Source: Marinobacter sp. es.042
Lineage (GTDB): Bacteria > Pseudomonadota > Gammaproteobacteria > Pseudomonadales > Oleiphilaceae
Direction of reading: 5' to 3'
Assembly: GCF_900188315.1 (NCBI RefSeq)
Contig: NZ_LT897781.1
Location: 558,001-622,000 of the forward strand
DNA: 64,000 nucleotides
Within the stretch, counting starts at the first letter, position 1; the number at the start of each line of letters is the position of its first letter. A program made the position numbers and the translations under genes. The notes beneath the pieces are model-generated. The model was not told where the DNA came from. It did no database searches and saw nothing but the letters and a program-made list of their open reading frames with translations. Below, piece by piece: positions 27,294 to 36,016 of this stretch.

Positions 27294-27671
27294 ATGAAAG
27301 AGATTCAAATGAAGAAAGGTCAGAACGGTTTTACTCTTATCGAACTGATGATCGTAGTTGCCATCATCGGTATCCTGGCAGCGATCGCTATTCCTGCTTA
27401 TCAGGACTACGTTGAGCAGAGCCGCGTTGACTCCTGCCTGGCCGAGCTGAAGGCCCAGACAAACAACTGGCTGATTGAGTACTCACAGGATCCGTCCAAC
27501 CTCTCCACTGCGGTTCAAGGTGCCTGCGCTTCAATTTCCGCCCCGGCATCGGGTTCTGCACCGACCAATGGTTCTGGTGTGCCGACAGCTAACTGGGCAA
27601 CTGCTACAGCGTCAGATTCTGCCAGCACTACTCTGACTTGTGACGGTTCTGGTACCTGCACCAGCAGCTGA
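27294..27671 (+). CDS. pilA: Type IV major pilin
   Basis: A type IVa prepilin, ~125 residues before processing. The leader is [12 protein letters not shown], cleaved before [19 protein letters not shown] with Glu5 present. The start at 27294 has GAGG seven bases upstream; the ATG at 27309 (leader MKKGQNG) is also reasonable. The C-terminal disulfide loop is likely formed within [12 protein letters not shown]. The mature protein is small and Ser/Thr/Ala-rich towards the end and finishes with Ser-Ser, as in group I pilins of P. aeruginosa whose terminal Ser is glycosylated. A terminator follows at 27702. Confidence 0.94.
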   Translation: MKEIQMKKGQNGFTLIELMIVVAIIGILAAIAIPAYQDYVEQSRVDSCLAELKAQTNNWLIEYSQDPSNLSTAVQGACASISAPASGSAPTNGSGVPTANWATATASDSASTTLTCDGSGTCTSS

Positions 27672-27701
27672 TCATTATCAGGTTCTAGCCTGACGTAATA
27701 G

Positions 27702-27737
27702 AAAAAGGTCTGGTGCTCAAAGCCCCAGGCCTTTTTT
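27702..27737 (+). terminator. Rho-independent terminator after pilA
   Basis: AAAAAGGTCTGG, loop, CCAGGCCTTTTTT. The stem is 12 base pairs including one G-U and is followed by a T run. It should separate abundant pilA transcripts from the downstream gene. Confidence 0.88.
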
Positions 27738-27770
27738 GTTTCTATTCTTAATCTTTCTGGGCAAGCTGAA

Positions 27771-29267
27771 ATGACGAAAACCCAGACCTTTTTTGTTTCT
27801 CTACTGACGTTAACGGTGCTCCTATCCGTATTGTTTGCTGATTTACTGCCTAAGCCAGTTGGAAGTTATGCATTCCAGAGGTTTTTACAGGTTGGTATCC
27901 TCACAATTACCTGCACCGCGGTCGGCGCCTTCTACATTAGCCGATACGGCATCGAAACTCTGAATAAACTCTGGCCAGCGCTGATTGTTGCTTCAGGCTT
28001 TTTACTGTTGACTTTTCCTTTTCGCGAATCCCTCTATGCCTGGGTTGAGCCAGGTCTCTACGCAGTCTTCTTCTTTGGCTTCGTTGCGATGGGCAACCTC
28101 GCTGGTAGCGACAGGACAAAACACCAATTAGCAGTCATTCTCGTCTATTGCGCGGCAGTCGCTGTCGCGTTATATGGCGCAACAACCATTATGGTTTACC
28201 TGTTCGCACTCTCCGATGAAGTCAGCCAGCTCTCTGCGTTTATTCCCTGGGGTTTCGTCAATATCCGTTATTGGAGTCATATTGCGACGTGGCTAATGCC
28301 GTTGTTGCCGCTTGCTGTTCTAATTGGACCTCTCCAAAACCAACGCCTTTGGCGATTTTTCTGTGCCTTGGGTGCAGCAATTTGGTGGTGGGTTATATTT
28401 CTCTCCACTTCACGGGGCACAATGTTGGGGCTGATTTTTGGTCTATTTATAGTCCTCGTTTTTGTCGGACGACCGGCGTTACCCTGGGTAAAAGTTTTTT
28501 TGCGCTATCTCGGTTATGGCCTGTTTGCATGGCTGGTTCTGTCGGTACTGATTCCGTCCATTTTGATTGATGAATTGACTGTTCGTGCACTCCACGCGGG
28601 ATCCGCGGGCAGAATGCCTTTGTTCATAGAAGCGTGGCGCATGAGCTTTGAAAACTTCCCGCTTGGAATGGGCCCGCTGTCTTGGTTGACCCATGAAACT
28701 CTGACTGACGAGTACTTGAAGTCATCGAAATTCGGTCACCCACACAACATGTACCTGATGTGGGCCGCTGAATATGGCTGGTTGGTGATTTGCGCCTTGC
28801 TAGCTTTGGTTGTTCAGGCTATCCGGTTGTTTTGGGAGCGGCGGCGGGAGCTACGTAATGAAACGCAGGGAGCTAGTGTTTTGATCCTCGCGGCGTTCAC
28901 AGCATCTGTGTCTGCTGCGCTTCTGCATGCTGGTGTTTCCTCAGTGTTTATCGCCCCGGGCTCGATGCTGATAGGTTTTCTTGTCCTGTGTGTCTTTTGG
29001 GCGTTGATCTCACCGAGCTGGGTTGTTTCCTCTCAGGGTAGCGGCGGAAATAAAGCTCTTTATACCGTGGCGTTTATTGCGATCGGTTTTGTGGCCTGCC
29101 TCTGGCTCAGAGAAGTGGTGATTTACTACGACGCCATGCTCGAAGACCGAAATTACCGCTTCGAAACAGCACCTTACGGCACGCCTCCCCGTTTTTGGCA
29201 TTATGGTATGTTTCCCAGGCCTCCCAGCCAGATGATTCAAGGCTCTTCTGGTTCATCCCCAGATTGA
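27771..29267 (+). CDS. Wzy/PilO-like O-antigen polymerase/ligase family protein (candidate pilin oligosaccharyltransferase)
   Basis: A 498-residue polytopic membrane protein of the O-antigen ligase (Wzy_C) superfamily, with about 11-12 hydrophobic helices. The family signature region lies around LSTSRGTMLGLIFGLF and the periplasmic loop containing GMGPLSWL and FGHPHNMYLMWAAEYGW. Placement between pilA and a second pilin mirrors tfpO/pilO of P. aeruginosa strain 1244, which transfers an O-antigen unit to the C-terminal Ser of pilin. The role in pilin glycosylation is inferred from this context; O-antigen polymerase or ligase is the alternative. Confidence 0.78.
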   Translation: MTKTQTFFVSLLTLTVLLSVLFADLLPKPVGSYAFQRFLQVGILTITCTAVGAFYISRYGIETLNKLWPALIVASGFLLLTFPFRESLYAWVEPGLYAVFFFGFVAMGNLAGSDRTKHQLAVILVYCAAVAVALYGATTIMVYLFALSDEVSQLSAFIPWGFVNIRYWSHIATWLMPLLPLAVLIGPLQNQRLWRFFCALGAAIWWWVIFLSTSRGTMLGLIFGLFIVLVFVGRPALPWVKVFLRYLGYGLFAWLVLSVLIPSILIDELTVRALHAGSAGRMPLFIEAWRMSFENFPLGMGPLSWLTHETLTDEYLKSSKFGHPHNMYLMWAAEYGWLVICALLALVVQAIRLFWERRRELRNETQGASVLILAAFTASVSAALLHAGVSSVFIAPGSMLIGFLVLCVFWALISPSWVVSSQGSGGNKALYTVAFIAIGFVACLWLREVVIYYDAMLEDRNYRFETAPYGTPPRFWHYGMFPRPPSQMIQGSSGSSPD

Positions 29268-29340
29268 ACGACTATCGCTTTATCATTTGGCCTCAATTTT
29301 GCTCGTTTTATCCTCAGTTTCCATGTCGAGTGATAGTGCT

Positions 29341-29784
29341 ATGTCCAGAACGTCTGGCGGTTTTACCCTTATCGAATTGATGATCGTTGTGGCCATCATC
29401 GGTGTGCTTGCTGCAGTCTCGATGCCCTTGTACCAAGGGCATATGTTGCGAACGCAAGTAAATCAGGTTGTTAGCGAACTTTCCGTTTATCGGACTACGT
29501 ACGAGGTGAATCTGGCCAACAACAATTCAATTGATAACACGAGCCTCAAATACAAGCCTTCGCCATATACCAACGGCAGTCTTGCCACCCAGATTTCTGC
29601 GTCAAATGCTGACGGATCCGGTCACCTGCAAGTGACCATGGGTGGCAGTGCTCACCCTTCTCTGGCAGGAACCGTTGTCCGGTTTGAACGATCTGCGCAG
29701 GGCATTTGGAGCTGCCTGATCGATCGGTCCGCTGCCTCCGACTGGCACGGAAGCTATGAACCACCAAACTGCACAGCAAATTAA
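29341..29784 (+). CDS. Second type IV pilin-like protein
   Basis: A ~147-residue prepilin with a short leader (MSRTSGG) before [19 protein letters not shown], Glu5 present. The frame opens earlier (29287), but the ATG at 29341 follows GAGTGA and gives a normal leader; 29323 is the alternative. The C-terminal loop is closed by two cysteines 19 residues apart (WSCLIDRSAASDW to PPNC). It may be an alternative major pilin or a minor pilin. It ends CTAN, without the terminal Ser of PilA. Confidence 0.9.
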   Translation: MSRTSGGFTLIELMIVVAIIGVLAAVSMPLYQGHMLRTQVNQVVSELSVYRTTYEVNLANNNSIDNTSLKYKPSPYTNGSLATQISASNADGSGHLQVTMGGSAHPSLAGTVVRFERSAQGIWSCLIDRSAASDWHGSYEPPNCTAN

Positions 29785-29903
29785 TTGGCTGATGTAGTTG
29801 AGCGTGCTGTTTTAGAAAGTGCTTCTCGGTCCGGGAATCCCGCTCGAAACCTATTTTGAGTTAAGCTGGGAGAATCGTTAAACGGAAAAGGATTTACGCC
29901 GCT

Positions 29904-31265
29904 ATGAAACTGCGCTTCCTTGGTGGTGCCGGCACGGTCACTGGCTCACGCTATCTGCTCTCGGACGAGCGCCATCGATTACTGGTGGACTGTGGTATGT
30001 ATCAAGGGGTGAAAACCCTTCGCCGTAGGAACTGGGCGAGGTTTCCAGTCGATCCGTCCTCTGTTGATGCAGTCGTTCTCACTCATGCACATATAGACCA
30101 CTCCGGTTACCTTCCAGCCCTGGTCAAGAATGGCTTCAAGGGAAAGATCTACTGCACGAAGGCCACGCACGAGCTTTGCAGGGTGCTACTTCCTGATGCC
30201 GGTTTCCTACAGGAGGAGGACGCCAAGTATGCTTTTCGGAAGAAGTTTTCGAAGCATGAAAAGCCCGAGCCCCTGTTCACCGAGAAAGATGCCTGGGAAG
30301 CATTAAAGCACTTCGAGTCGCTGCACTATCACGAGGCATTCGAACCAGTGAAGGGTTTTGAAGTGCAGTTCACTCCGGCCGGCCACATTCTTGGCTCATC
30401 CTGTGTGCACGTTACTCACAGTAGCTCTGCTCGAAGCGTGGTTTTCAGTGGTGATGTGGGTCGCCAGAACGACATCATCATGCGACCACCGGAGCCCATC
30501 AACCATGCGGATGTGCTGGTTTGTGAGTCTACCTATGGCAATCGCGTGCATGGGGAATCGAACCCCGAGGCAGAGTTGGCAGATATCATCACGAAAACCG
30601 CCGGCCGTGGGGGTATTGTGCTTATGCCGGCGTTCGCCGTGGGGCGGGCCCAGATGCTTCTCTATGTCGTGCACAAGTTAATGGGCGAGGGAAAAATTCC
30701 CAAGCTTCCTGTGTACCTGAACAGCCCTATGGCAATCAAAGCCACTGAGATCTTCTGCAGACATCATAAAGAGCACAAGCTAAGCGGTGCCGACTGTGAG
30801 CTGATTGATGACAAAACCGAATTTGTCCGCACTGTCGAAGCGTCGATTGAGCTGGATGCCGTGCGTTATCCCTGTATTATCATTTCGGCCAGCGGTATGG
30901 CCTCCGGTGGGCGGGTGCTCCATCATCTCAAGAGCCTGCTTCCGAACTACCGGAACAGTGTTGTCTTTGCCGGATTCCAGGCCCCGGGGACCCGGGGGGA
31001 CGCTCTTGTTAATGGAGCCGACAAGGTCAAGATCCATGGGGAATACTGGCCGGTAAAGGCAGAGATTTACAGCCTGGATTCCATGAGTGCTCATGGCGAT
31101 TACAAGGAAATTCTGAATTGGCTCGAGCAGGGCAGTCTGAAGCCGCAGAAGGTTTACATCACCCATGGCGAAATGGTTGCCAGTGATACAATGAGAAAAC
31201 ACATCGCAGAAACGTTCGGTTGGGATGCTGAAGTACCCGAGTTGTTTGAAGAGGTGGAAATCTGA
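29904..31265 (+). CDS. MBL-fold / beta-CASP RNA-metabolising hydrolase (paralogue 1)
   Basis: A 453-residue metallo-beta-lactamase fold protein with a beta-CASP insert and RNA-specificity C-terminus (CPSF/YSH1-like family). Metal ligands: LTHAHIDHSGYLP, TPAGHILGSS, VFSGDVGR. Beta-CASP motifs: ESTYGNR, MPAFAVGRAQ, and the C-terminal SAHGDYKE and YITHGE. Such proteins are presumed nucleases but the bacterial stand-alone forms are little studied. It is followed two bases later by cysQ and then rfaH. A paralogue lies at 55757, at the far end of the polysaccharide locus. Confidence 0.9.
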   Translation: MKLRFLGGAGTVTGSRYLLSDERHRLLVDCGMYQGVKTLRRRNWARFPVDPSSVDAVVLTHAHIDHSGYLPALVKNGFKGKIYCTKATHELCRVLLPDAGFLQEEDAKYAFRKKFSKHEKPEPLFTEKDAWEALKHFESLHYHEAFEPVKGFEVQFTPAGHILGSSCVHVTHSSSARSVVFSGDVGRQNDIIMRPPEPINHADVLVCESTYGNRVHGESNPEAELADIITKTAGRGGIVLMPAFAVGRAQMLLYVVHKLMGEGKIPKLPVYLNSPMAIKATEIFCRHHKEHKLSGADCELIDDKTEFVRTVEASIELDAVRYPCIIISASGMASGGRVLHHLKSLLPNYRNSVVFAGFQAPGTRGDALVNGADKVKIHGEYWPVKAEIYSLDSMSAHGDYKEILNWLEQGSLKPQKVYITHGEMVASDTMRKHIAETFGWDAEVPELFEEVEI

Positions 31266-31266
31266 C

Positions 31267-32043
31267 ATGCACTACAGCTCAATACTGCCGGATGTTATCA
31301 AAGTGGCGGACGAGGCTAGCGAGAGAGTCCTGCACATATACCAGTCAGACTTCAAGGTAAGCTACAAGGCAGACGAGTCACCCATTACAGCTGCGGATAC
31401 TGCGGCCCATGACATCATCACCCGCGGTTTGCGCACAATAAGTCGAGACATTCCCATTCTTTCCGAGGAGGGCAAGGAAGTTCCCTGGGAAGAGCGTAAA
31501 CACTGGCGTCGGTTCTGGCTGGTGGACCCTGTCGACGGTACCAAGGATTTCACTCAGCGTACCGGTGAGTTCACCGTCAACATCGCGATGGTTGAGGACG
31601 GTGAGCCGGTTATGGGTGTGGTGATAGCTCCGGCTCTGAAAGAAGCGTACTGGGGTGTGGCCGGTGAGGGCGCCCACATGCGCGACCGCACCGGAAGAGT
31701 TCACCGAATTCGGGTGGCGGAGCCCAAGGATGTAAAGCGCGTGGTGGCTAGCAAGAATCACTTAAACGCGGAAACCAGAGCGTTTATCGATGAACTCGGC
31801 GAGCATGAACTCGTGCAGGCCGGCAGTTCGCTCAAGTTCTGCCGTATCGCAGAAGGTCACGCCGACATTTATCCGCGATTGGGGCCGACGTGTGAGTGGG
31901 ATACAGGAGCAGCGCAAGCTGTGCTGGTGGCAGCTGGCGGCAAAGTGCTAACTCTGGAAGGGAAGCGGCTTAAATATGGTAAGCAAGATGTGTTAAATCC
32001 GTATTTTATCGCGGCTGGCGGCTGGTACAGTACACAGGCATGA
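31267..32043 (+). CDS. cysQ: 3'(2'),5'-bisphosphate nucleotidase
   Basis: A 258-residue member of the inositol monophosphatase fold. CysQ removes the 3'-phosphate from PAP formed in sulfate assimilation. The metal-binding WLVDPVDGTKDFTQRTGEF and the C-terminal TCEWDTGAAQAVL are clear. The open frame extends upstream to 31225, but the ATG at 31267 follows GAGGTGG and lies just after the preceding stop. The 3' end overlaps rfaH by four bases (ATGA), so the two are coupled. Confidence 0.93.
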   Translation: MHYSSILPDVIKVADEASERVLHIYQSDFKVSYKADESPITAADTAAHDIITRGLRTISRDIPILSEEGKEVPWEERKHWRRFWLVDPVDGTKDFTQRTGEFTVNIAMVEDGEPVMGVVIAPALKEAYWGVAGEGAHMRDRTGRVHRIRVAEPKDVKRVVASKNHLNAETRAFIDELGEHELVQAGSSLKFCRIAEGHADIYPRLGPTCEWDTGAAQAVLVAAGGKVLTLEGKRLKYGKQDVLNPYFIAAGGWYSTQA

Positions 32044-32519
32044 CATGGTACGCGCTTCAATATAAACCTGCGCAAGGTGACAGGGCTCTGCAGCATCTGC
32101 ACAATCAGGGCATAACCTGCTTCTTCCCAAAAATCACAGTCGAGAAGATTCGGGCTGGCAAACGGGTGAAGAAGCTTGAGCCACTGTTTCCCGGATATCT
32201 GTTCGTGAATCTGGAGCAATCCGACCCGATGTGGGCAAAGCTTCGTTCAACCCGAGGTGTTCTGAAAGTCGTTGGTTTTGCGAACAAGCCCACCTCGATC
32301 TGCGATGAGGTAATAAGGCATATTAAAGTCAGCCCGGATTCCGTGGCGGAGCAGGGTGGTATCAAACCCGGTCAGGCAGTCTATCTTAGCGAAGGCCCAT
32401 TTGAGGGTATCCATGCAATATTTCAGGCATATGACGGCGAAGAGCGGGCAATCGTATTAATCAACTTTATGCAGAAGCGGCAGAGTATAAAAGTGCCGGT
32501 CTCTGGAATAACAAGGTAA
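32040..32519 (+). CDS. rfaH: Transcription antitermination factor RfaH
   Basis: A 159-residue NusG paralogue. RfaH is recruited to RNA polymerase at ops pauses and promotes read-through of long surface-polysaccharide operons. Seen: N-terminal WYALQYKPAQGDRALQHL, NGN-domain LEPLFPGYLFVNL and LRSTRGVLKVVGF, and C-terminal KOW-like EGIHAIFQAYDGEERAIVL with INFMQKRQSIKV. A perfect ops element lies ~1 kb downstream at 33538, at the start of the polysaccharide operon, which fits RfaH rather than NusG. It is coupled to cysQ. Confidence 0.93.
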   Translation: MTWYALQYKPAQGDRALQHLHNQGITCFFPKITVEKIRAGKRVKKLEPLFPGYLFVNLEQSDPMWAKLRSTRGVLKVVGFANKPTSICDEVIRHIKVSPDSVAEQGGIKPGQAVYLSEGPFEGIHAIFQAYDGEERAIVLINFMQKRQSIKVPVSGITR

Positions 32520-32526
32520 GAGCTGA

Positions 32527-33285
32527 ATGGCAGAAAATAACGAAAAGTCACGACCGCCATACGACGATGAAATCAGTCTGGTGGACTTGGCCTCGACCTT
32601 TTTAAGGCGCCGCCGGGTCTTTTATGCAGTGTTTCTTCTGACATTGCTTACCGGGGTCGTTTACGCACTCGTGATGCCTCAGAAGTATGAGTTTGTCAGT
32701 CTGGTGAAGCTTGCTGAACGGGGTGCCGGTAATACTATTGAGAAGCCCGCCCTGGTTATCGCAACCCTGGAGAATCGTTGGCTGCCTGATTATCGCGCTG
32801 CCTATAGTGATGAGTATGAAGAACAAATGCCCATGGAGGTGCAGTTCGAGAATCCGGAGAACACAAGCTTTGTCCGGATTGTCTCTGAGGCTCCTCAGGC
32901 CGAGGTCGTATTCGTCAAGGAGATTCACTCTTCACTGATTGCGCAGCTTGAAAAGTCTCAGGCATTAGCAGTCTCGAATCTCAGCCAGAGCCTGAAAGCG
33001 CAAATGGAGTCGCTTTCCTCAAGCATTGAAATGCTAAGGGGTACGCAAGATGCAGGAGCCGCTATCGCAGCTGCCGTCGAGAAGCGGCTCTCGCTGGAGT
33101 CGACGCTCAAGTCCATTCAGGCTACGGAGACTCTGGCGCTAGCTCGGCAAGCTCTGGAGCCTGCCGGGCCTGCACGCAGCCTGATCATTATGTTGTCTGG
33201 CATGCTGGGACTGATCGCGGGAGTCTTTTTCGCGTTTTTCGCCGAGTTCGCTAGCCTGGTAAGAGCTCAGATGATCGATAATTAA
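32527..33285 (+). CDS. Wzz-type chain-length determinant (first copy)
   Basis: A 252-residue protein with the Wzz layout: N-terminal transmembrane helix (about 33-53, FYAVFLLTLLTGVVYALV), periplasmic coiled-coil region (LEKSQALAVSNLSQSLKAQM), and a C-terminal helix (SLIIMLSGMLGLIAGVFFAF) preceded by a proline. No cytoplasmic kinase domain. It would set polysaccharide chain length with Wzy. It starts eight bases after rfaH, which places it upstream of the ops element and so probably on the rfaH transcript. Confidence 0.85.
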   Translation: MAENNEKSRPPYDDEISLVDLASTFLRRRRVFYAVFLLTLLTGVVYALVMPQKYEFVSLVKLAERGAGNTIEKPALVIATLENRWLPDYRAAYSDEYEEQMPMEVQFENPENTSFVRIVSEAPQAEVVFVKEIHSSLIAQLEKSQALAVSNLSQSLKAQMESLSSSIEMLRGTQDAGAAIAAAVEKRLSLESTLKSIQATETLALARQALEPAGPARSLIIMLSGMLGLIAGVFFAFFAEFASLVRAQMIDN

Positions 33286-33368
33286 ACGTTTCACTTGCAA
33301 CTTCAAAGCTTCAACAATTCTTTACCCTGCTATCCCTCTGAAAACCAATGTGTCAGACTTTTTGTCAC

Positions 33369-33396
33369 TTGCTTGTCACATGCATTGCCGTAGAAT
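33369..33396 (+). promoter_or_regulatory. Possible sigma-70 promoter of the polysaccharide operon
   Basis: TTGCTT and TAGAAT are separated by 16 bases, ~110 bases upstream of the chimeric wzi-wza start and ~140 upstream of the ops element. The fit is moderate. It lies in the only sizeable gap (33286-33505) between the first wzz and the operon, which is where an operon promoter with an RfaH-responsive leader is expected. Confidence 0.4.
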
Positions 33397-33505
33397 CGTC
33401 ACGCTTCTGAAACAGTTCATTCATCTACCGGCAAGGATACAGTTGGGAGTCAGTTGTCCCCTTCCTTTTGCCTGTTTCCTGTCGTTTTTCAGATAATTTT
33501 ATCCT

Positions 33506-35057
33506 ATGACCTTAAAACACTGGGCCTTGGTCGGTGGGGCGGTAGCGTGTCTGACAAGTGTTTCCCTCCCCGCGGCCCCCTGGCTTGAGCCGGGAGACTC
33601 GCGGGCGCGATTTGCGGCCCAGAAACTGGCAGACCGAGGCCATATGGATCGCACTATCAGCACTTGGCCAATGATGTGGAGTACGGTCTACAGTGGCCTG
33701 GAGGACAGCGTCAGCGCTGACCAGGCTTCCGTGGGCTCCGCTGCTGCCTACCTGCGCTTCGAAAAGGAACAGCAGGGTCAGCAGGGTTTTCGGGGCGAAT
33801 ACAGCCTCTATGGCAGCAGCGAAATACCTGGCGTTCGCGGTTTTGATCAGAATCCACTTGCGAAAGCTGGCACGGCGATCAACCTCCAGTGGCAGGGCGA
33901 AGTCTGGGCCTTGGGACTCAAGCCCGCGTACGCCCATGAAAGCGATGATGACGAAGAGCTTCGGCAGCTGCGGGATGCAAAGCGGGAGAAACTATTGCCA
34001 GGGTTGTTGAAGCAGCTTCGCATCCAGGCAACGCCCCTTGAGCCTGCTTCGTTTGTCACCATTTCCGGTGAAGTTCGCTATCCGGGCGAATACCCCATCC
34101 CTGAGAACGGCGGGCTCGCGGATGTTATTGCTCTCGCTGGAGGCCTGAAAGACTCAGCATCCCTGTTTTCGGCGGAACTGGCCAGATCGGAGCTTGCAGA
34201 GGAGGGTGACCGCAGAGTGACCACCCGCCAGATTGCATTGGCGGATGTAATGGCTGGCGAAACGCGGCAAACACTTCAAAGCCGTGATTCTATCCTGATT
34301 CAGCCCACTCCAGATTTGACAAACAATACCGAATCACCCTTTCTGGTGAGGTACGCTACCCGGGAGAGTAAACCTTTGGTGGAGGGGAGACTCTGAGGGA
34401 TGTCATTCTCCGCGCGGGCGGGCTGACTGAGAACGCATTCCCGAAAGGAGCCGTGTTCACCGGTCAGAAGCTTCGCCGGTTGGAGGCTCAGCGCCTGCAA
34501 GAGGCTGAAGAACGCCTGCAAGGTTACCTTCTGGGTGTCCAGCTCCAGGGCGACACCTTCGGTGGGCAGAACGCCCAGCGGGTGCAGCAGGTTCAGGGCT
34601 TGTTGGAAGACGTTCAGAACAGCCATCCTGTAGGTCGCATGGTGATCGACCTTGCTGCCGTTATGCAGGATGAAGGGTATCAGAGCATTCGCCTTCAGGA
34701 TGGCGACACCCTGAGCATTCCGAACACACCGCAGTCGGTTTCGGTATTCGGGGAAGTACAGTTTCCTACCAATCATTTGCATCAGGCCGGTTTGAGTGTG
34801 GATGATTACTGGAACGCTCCGGCGGCCCAACCCGGCAGGCGGATGACAGCAGAGCCTACGTTGTGAAGGCAGACGGTTCCGTAATGCTGCCCGAGAAAAG
34901 CCGCTGGTTTGGTGGCCGCAGCCAGCAACTGGAACCGGGAGACGCGATCATCATGCCGATCGATGTGGACCGTCTGAATCAACTCGAACTGTGGAGCAAC
35001 GTAAGTCAAATCGTCTACCAGATGGCGTTGGGCGCAGCTGCAGTAGGGAATTTGTGA
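33506..35057 (+). pseudogene. Chimeric wzi-wza remnant: capsule-assembly Wzi N-terminus joined to SLBB export protein C-terminus, with frame lesions
   Basis: Residues 1 to ~145 (signal peptide, then LADRGHMDRTISTWPMMW, GSSEIPGVRGFDQNP) resemble the N-terminus of the outer-membrane capsule protein Wzi. From about nt 33940 the protein becomes the C-terminal half of a large SLBB-repeat polysaccharide export protein (Wza type; FVTISGEVRYPGEYPIPENG). That half is then disrupted: a one-base loss near 34320, TAA at 34369-34371 where Tyr is expected in RYPGEYTF, and another one-base loss near 34807 (DDYLERSGG). Restoring the frames gives continuous SLBB homology to 35057. Both parent genes are therefore incomplete, and an intact wza is missing from the window. 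Confidence 0.82.
33538..33549 (+). promoter_or_regulatory. ops element (RfaH recruitment site)
   Basis: GGCGGTAGCGTG is an exact match to the E. coli ops sequence that pauses RNA polymerase and recruits RfaH. It is on the coding strand, 32 bases after the ATG of the wzi-like frame, inside the signal-peptide codons (GGAVAC). It is the only copy I found in the window. rfaH lies 1 kb upstream and >20 kb of polysaccharide genes lie downstream. Confidence 0.88.
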
Positions 35058-36013
35058 TGAATCAGGTGCTCCACAACCGAGACCTTCCCAGCGAAGAGAT
35101 GGATCTTCGAGAACTTTTTTCAGCCTTTTGGGAAGGAAAATGGATAATTCTGATAATTTCCGTGAGCTGCATCGTTGGGGGAGCGATCTACGCGCTCAAG
35201 CTTCCAAACGAGTATCAGGCCACTGCGCTTCTGGCCCCGGCGCAGAATGAAGATGGATCGAGAATTTCCGGCCAGCTTAGCGGCCTGGCAAGCCTTGCGG
35301 GGGTCACCCTCGGAGGGGGCGACGCCAATAAAACAACCATTGCCAAGGAAGTTATGCTATCCCGTGCATTTCTTGGGGACTTCATTACTCGTCACGAGAT
35401 AGCAGTGCCTTTAATGGCGGCTAAGAGCTGGAATACAGGTGGTGGAGAATGGGTCTACGATAGAGCACTATACAGCGCAGAGAGAAACGAATGGCTTCTG
35501 GACGAGAATGGAGAAAGTCTTGCGCCATCAACCTGGGACCTGGTGAAAGCGTTTCGTGAGCAACTTACGATAAGCGAGAACAAAGACAACGGGATGATTA
35601 CCGTTGCACTTACGGGCCTTTCACCAAACGCAGCCGCAGCCTGGCTCAGATGGCTTCTAGAAGACATAAGCGAGCATATGCGGGCGCAGGATATCAGTGA
35701 TGCTGAATCGAGCGTAGCCTACCTTGAAGAGAAGCTTGAAGAGACCAGTATAGCGGGAATGCAGCAGGTCTTTTACCAGCTTATCGAGCAAGAAACCCGA
35801 ACGATCATGTTAGCCAATGCTCAGCGCGAGTATGTATTCAAAGTGATAGATCCTCCCCTGGCGCCGCAGGAAAAGGCGGGCCCAAAGCGAGGTTTAATCG
35901 TTCTTTTGGCAGGGATGTTGGGGCTGATGTTGGCAACTATAATTATCTTTTTTCGTGTTGTGCTTAAAACAGGCAGGACAACCAGTAATCAACAGGAACT
36001 ATCTGGCGAATAA
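35057..36013 (+). CDS. Wzz/polysaccharide co-polymerase (second copy)
   Basis: A 318-residue chain-length regulator. N-terminal cytoplasmic segment with the family motif (EEMDLRELFSAFWEGKWIIL), first helix (about 28-48), long periplasmic part with coiled-coil potential, the conserved FKVIDPPLAPQEKAGPKR before the second helix (about 280-300). The ATG at 35057 overlaps the stop of the wza remnant (TGATG). No tyrosine-kinase domain, so it is a Wzz (PCP-1) type rather than Wzc. Confidence 0.9.
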   Translation: MNQVLHNRDLPSEEMDLRELFSAFWEGKWIILIISVSCIVGGAIYALKLPNEYQATALLAPAQNEDGSRISGQLSGLASLAGVTLGGGDANKTTIAKEVMLSRAFLGDFITRHEIAVPLMAAKSWNTGGGEWVYDRALYSAERNEWLLDENGESLAPSTWDLVKAFREQLTISENKDNGMITVALTGLSPNAAAAWLRWLLEDISEHMRAQDISDAESSVAYLEEKLEETSIAGMQQVFYQLIEQETRTIMLANAQREYVFKVIDPPLAPQEKAGPKRGLIVLLAGMLGLMLATIIIFFRVVLKTGRTTSNQQELSGE

Positions 36014-36016
36014 CTC

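Noticed and set aside
34453..34866. The internal frames 34453-34866 and 34863-35057 as separate genes
   Set aside because: They continue the SLBB homology of the wza remnant in shifted frames and lack their own start signals, so they are parts of the pseudogene.
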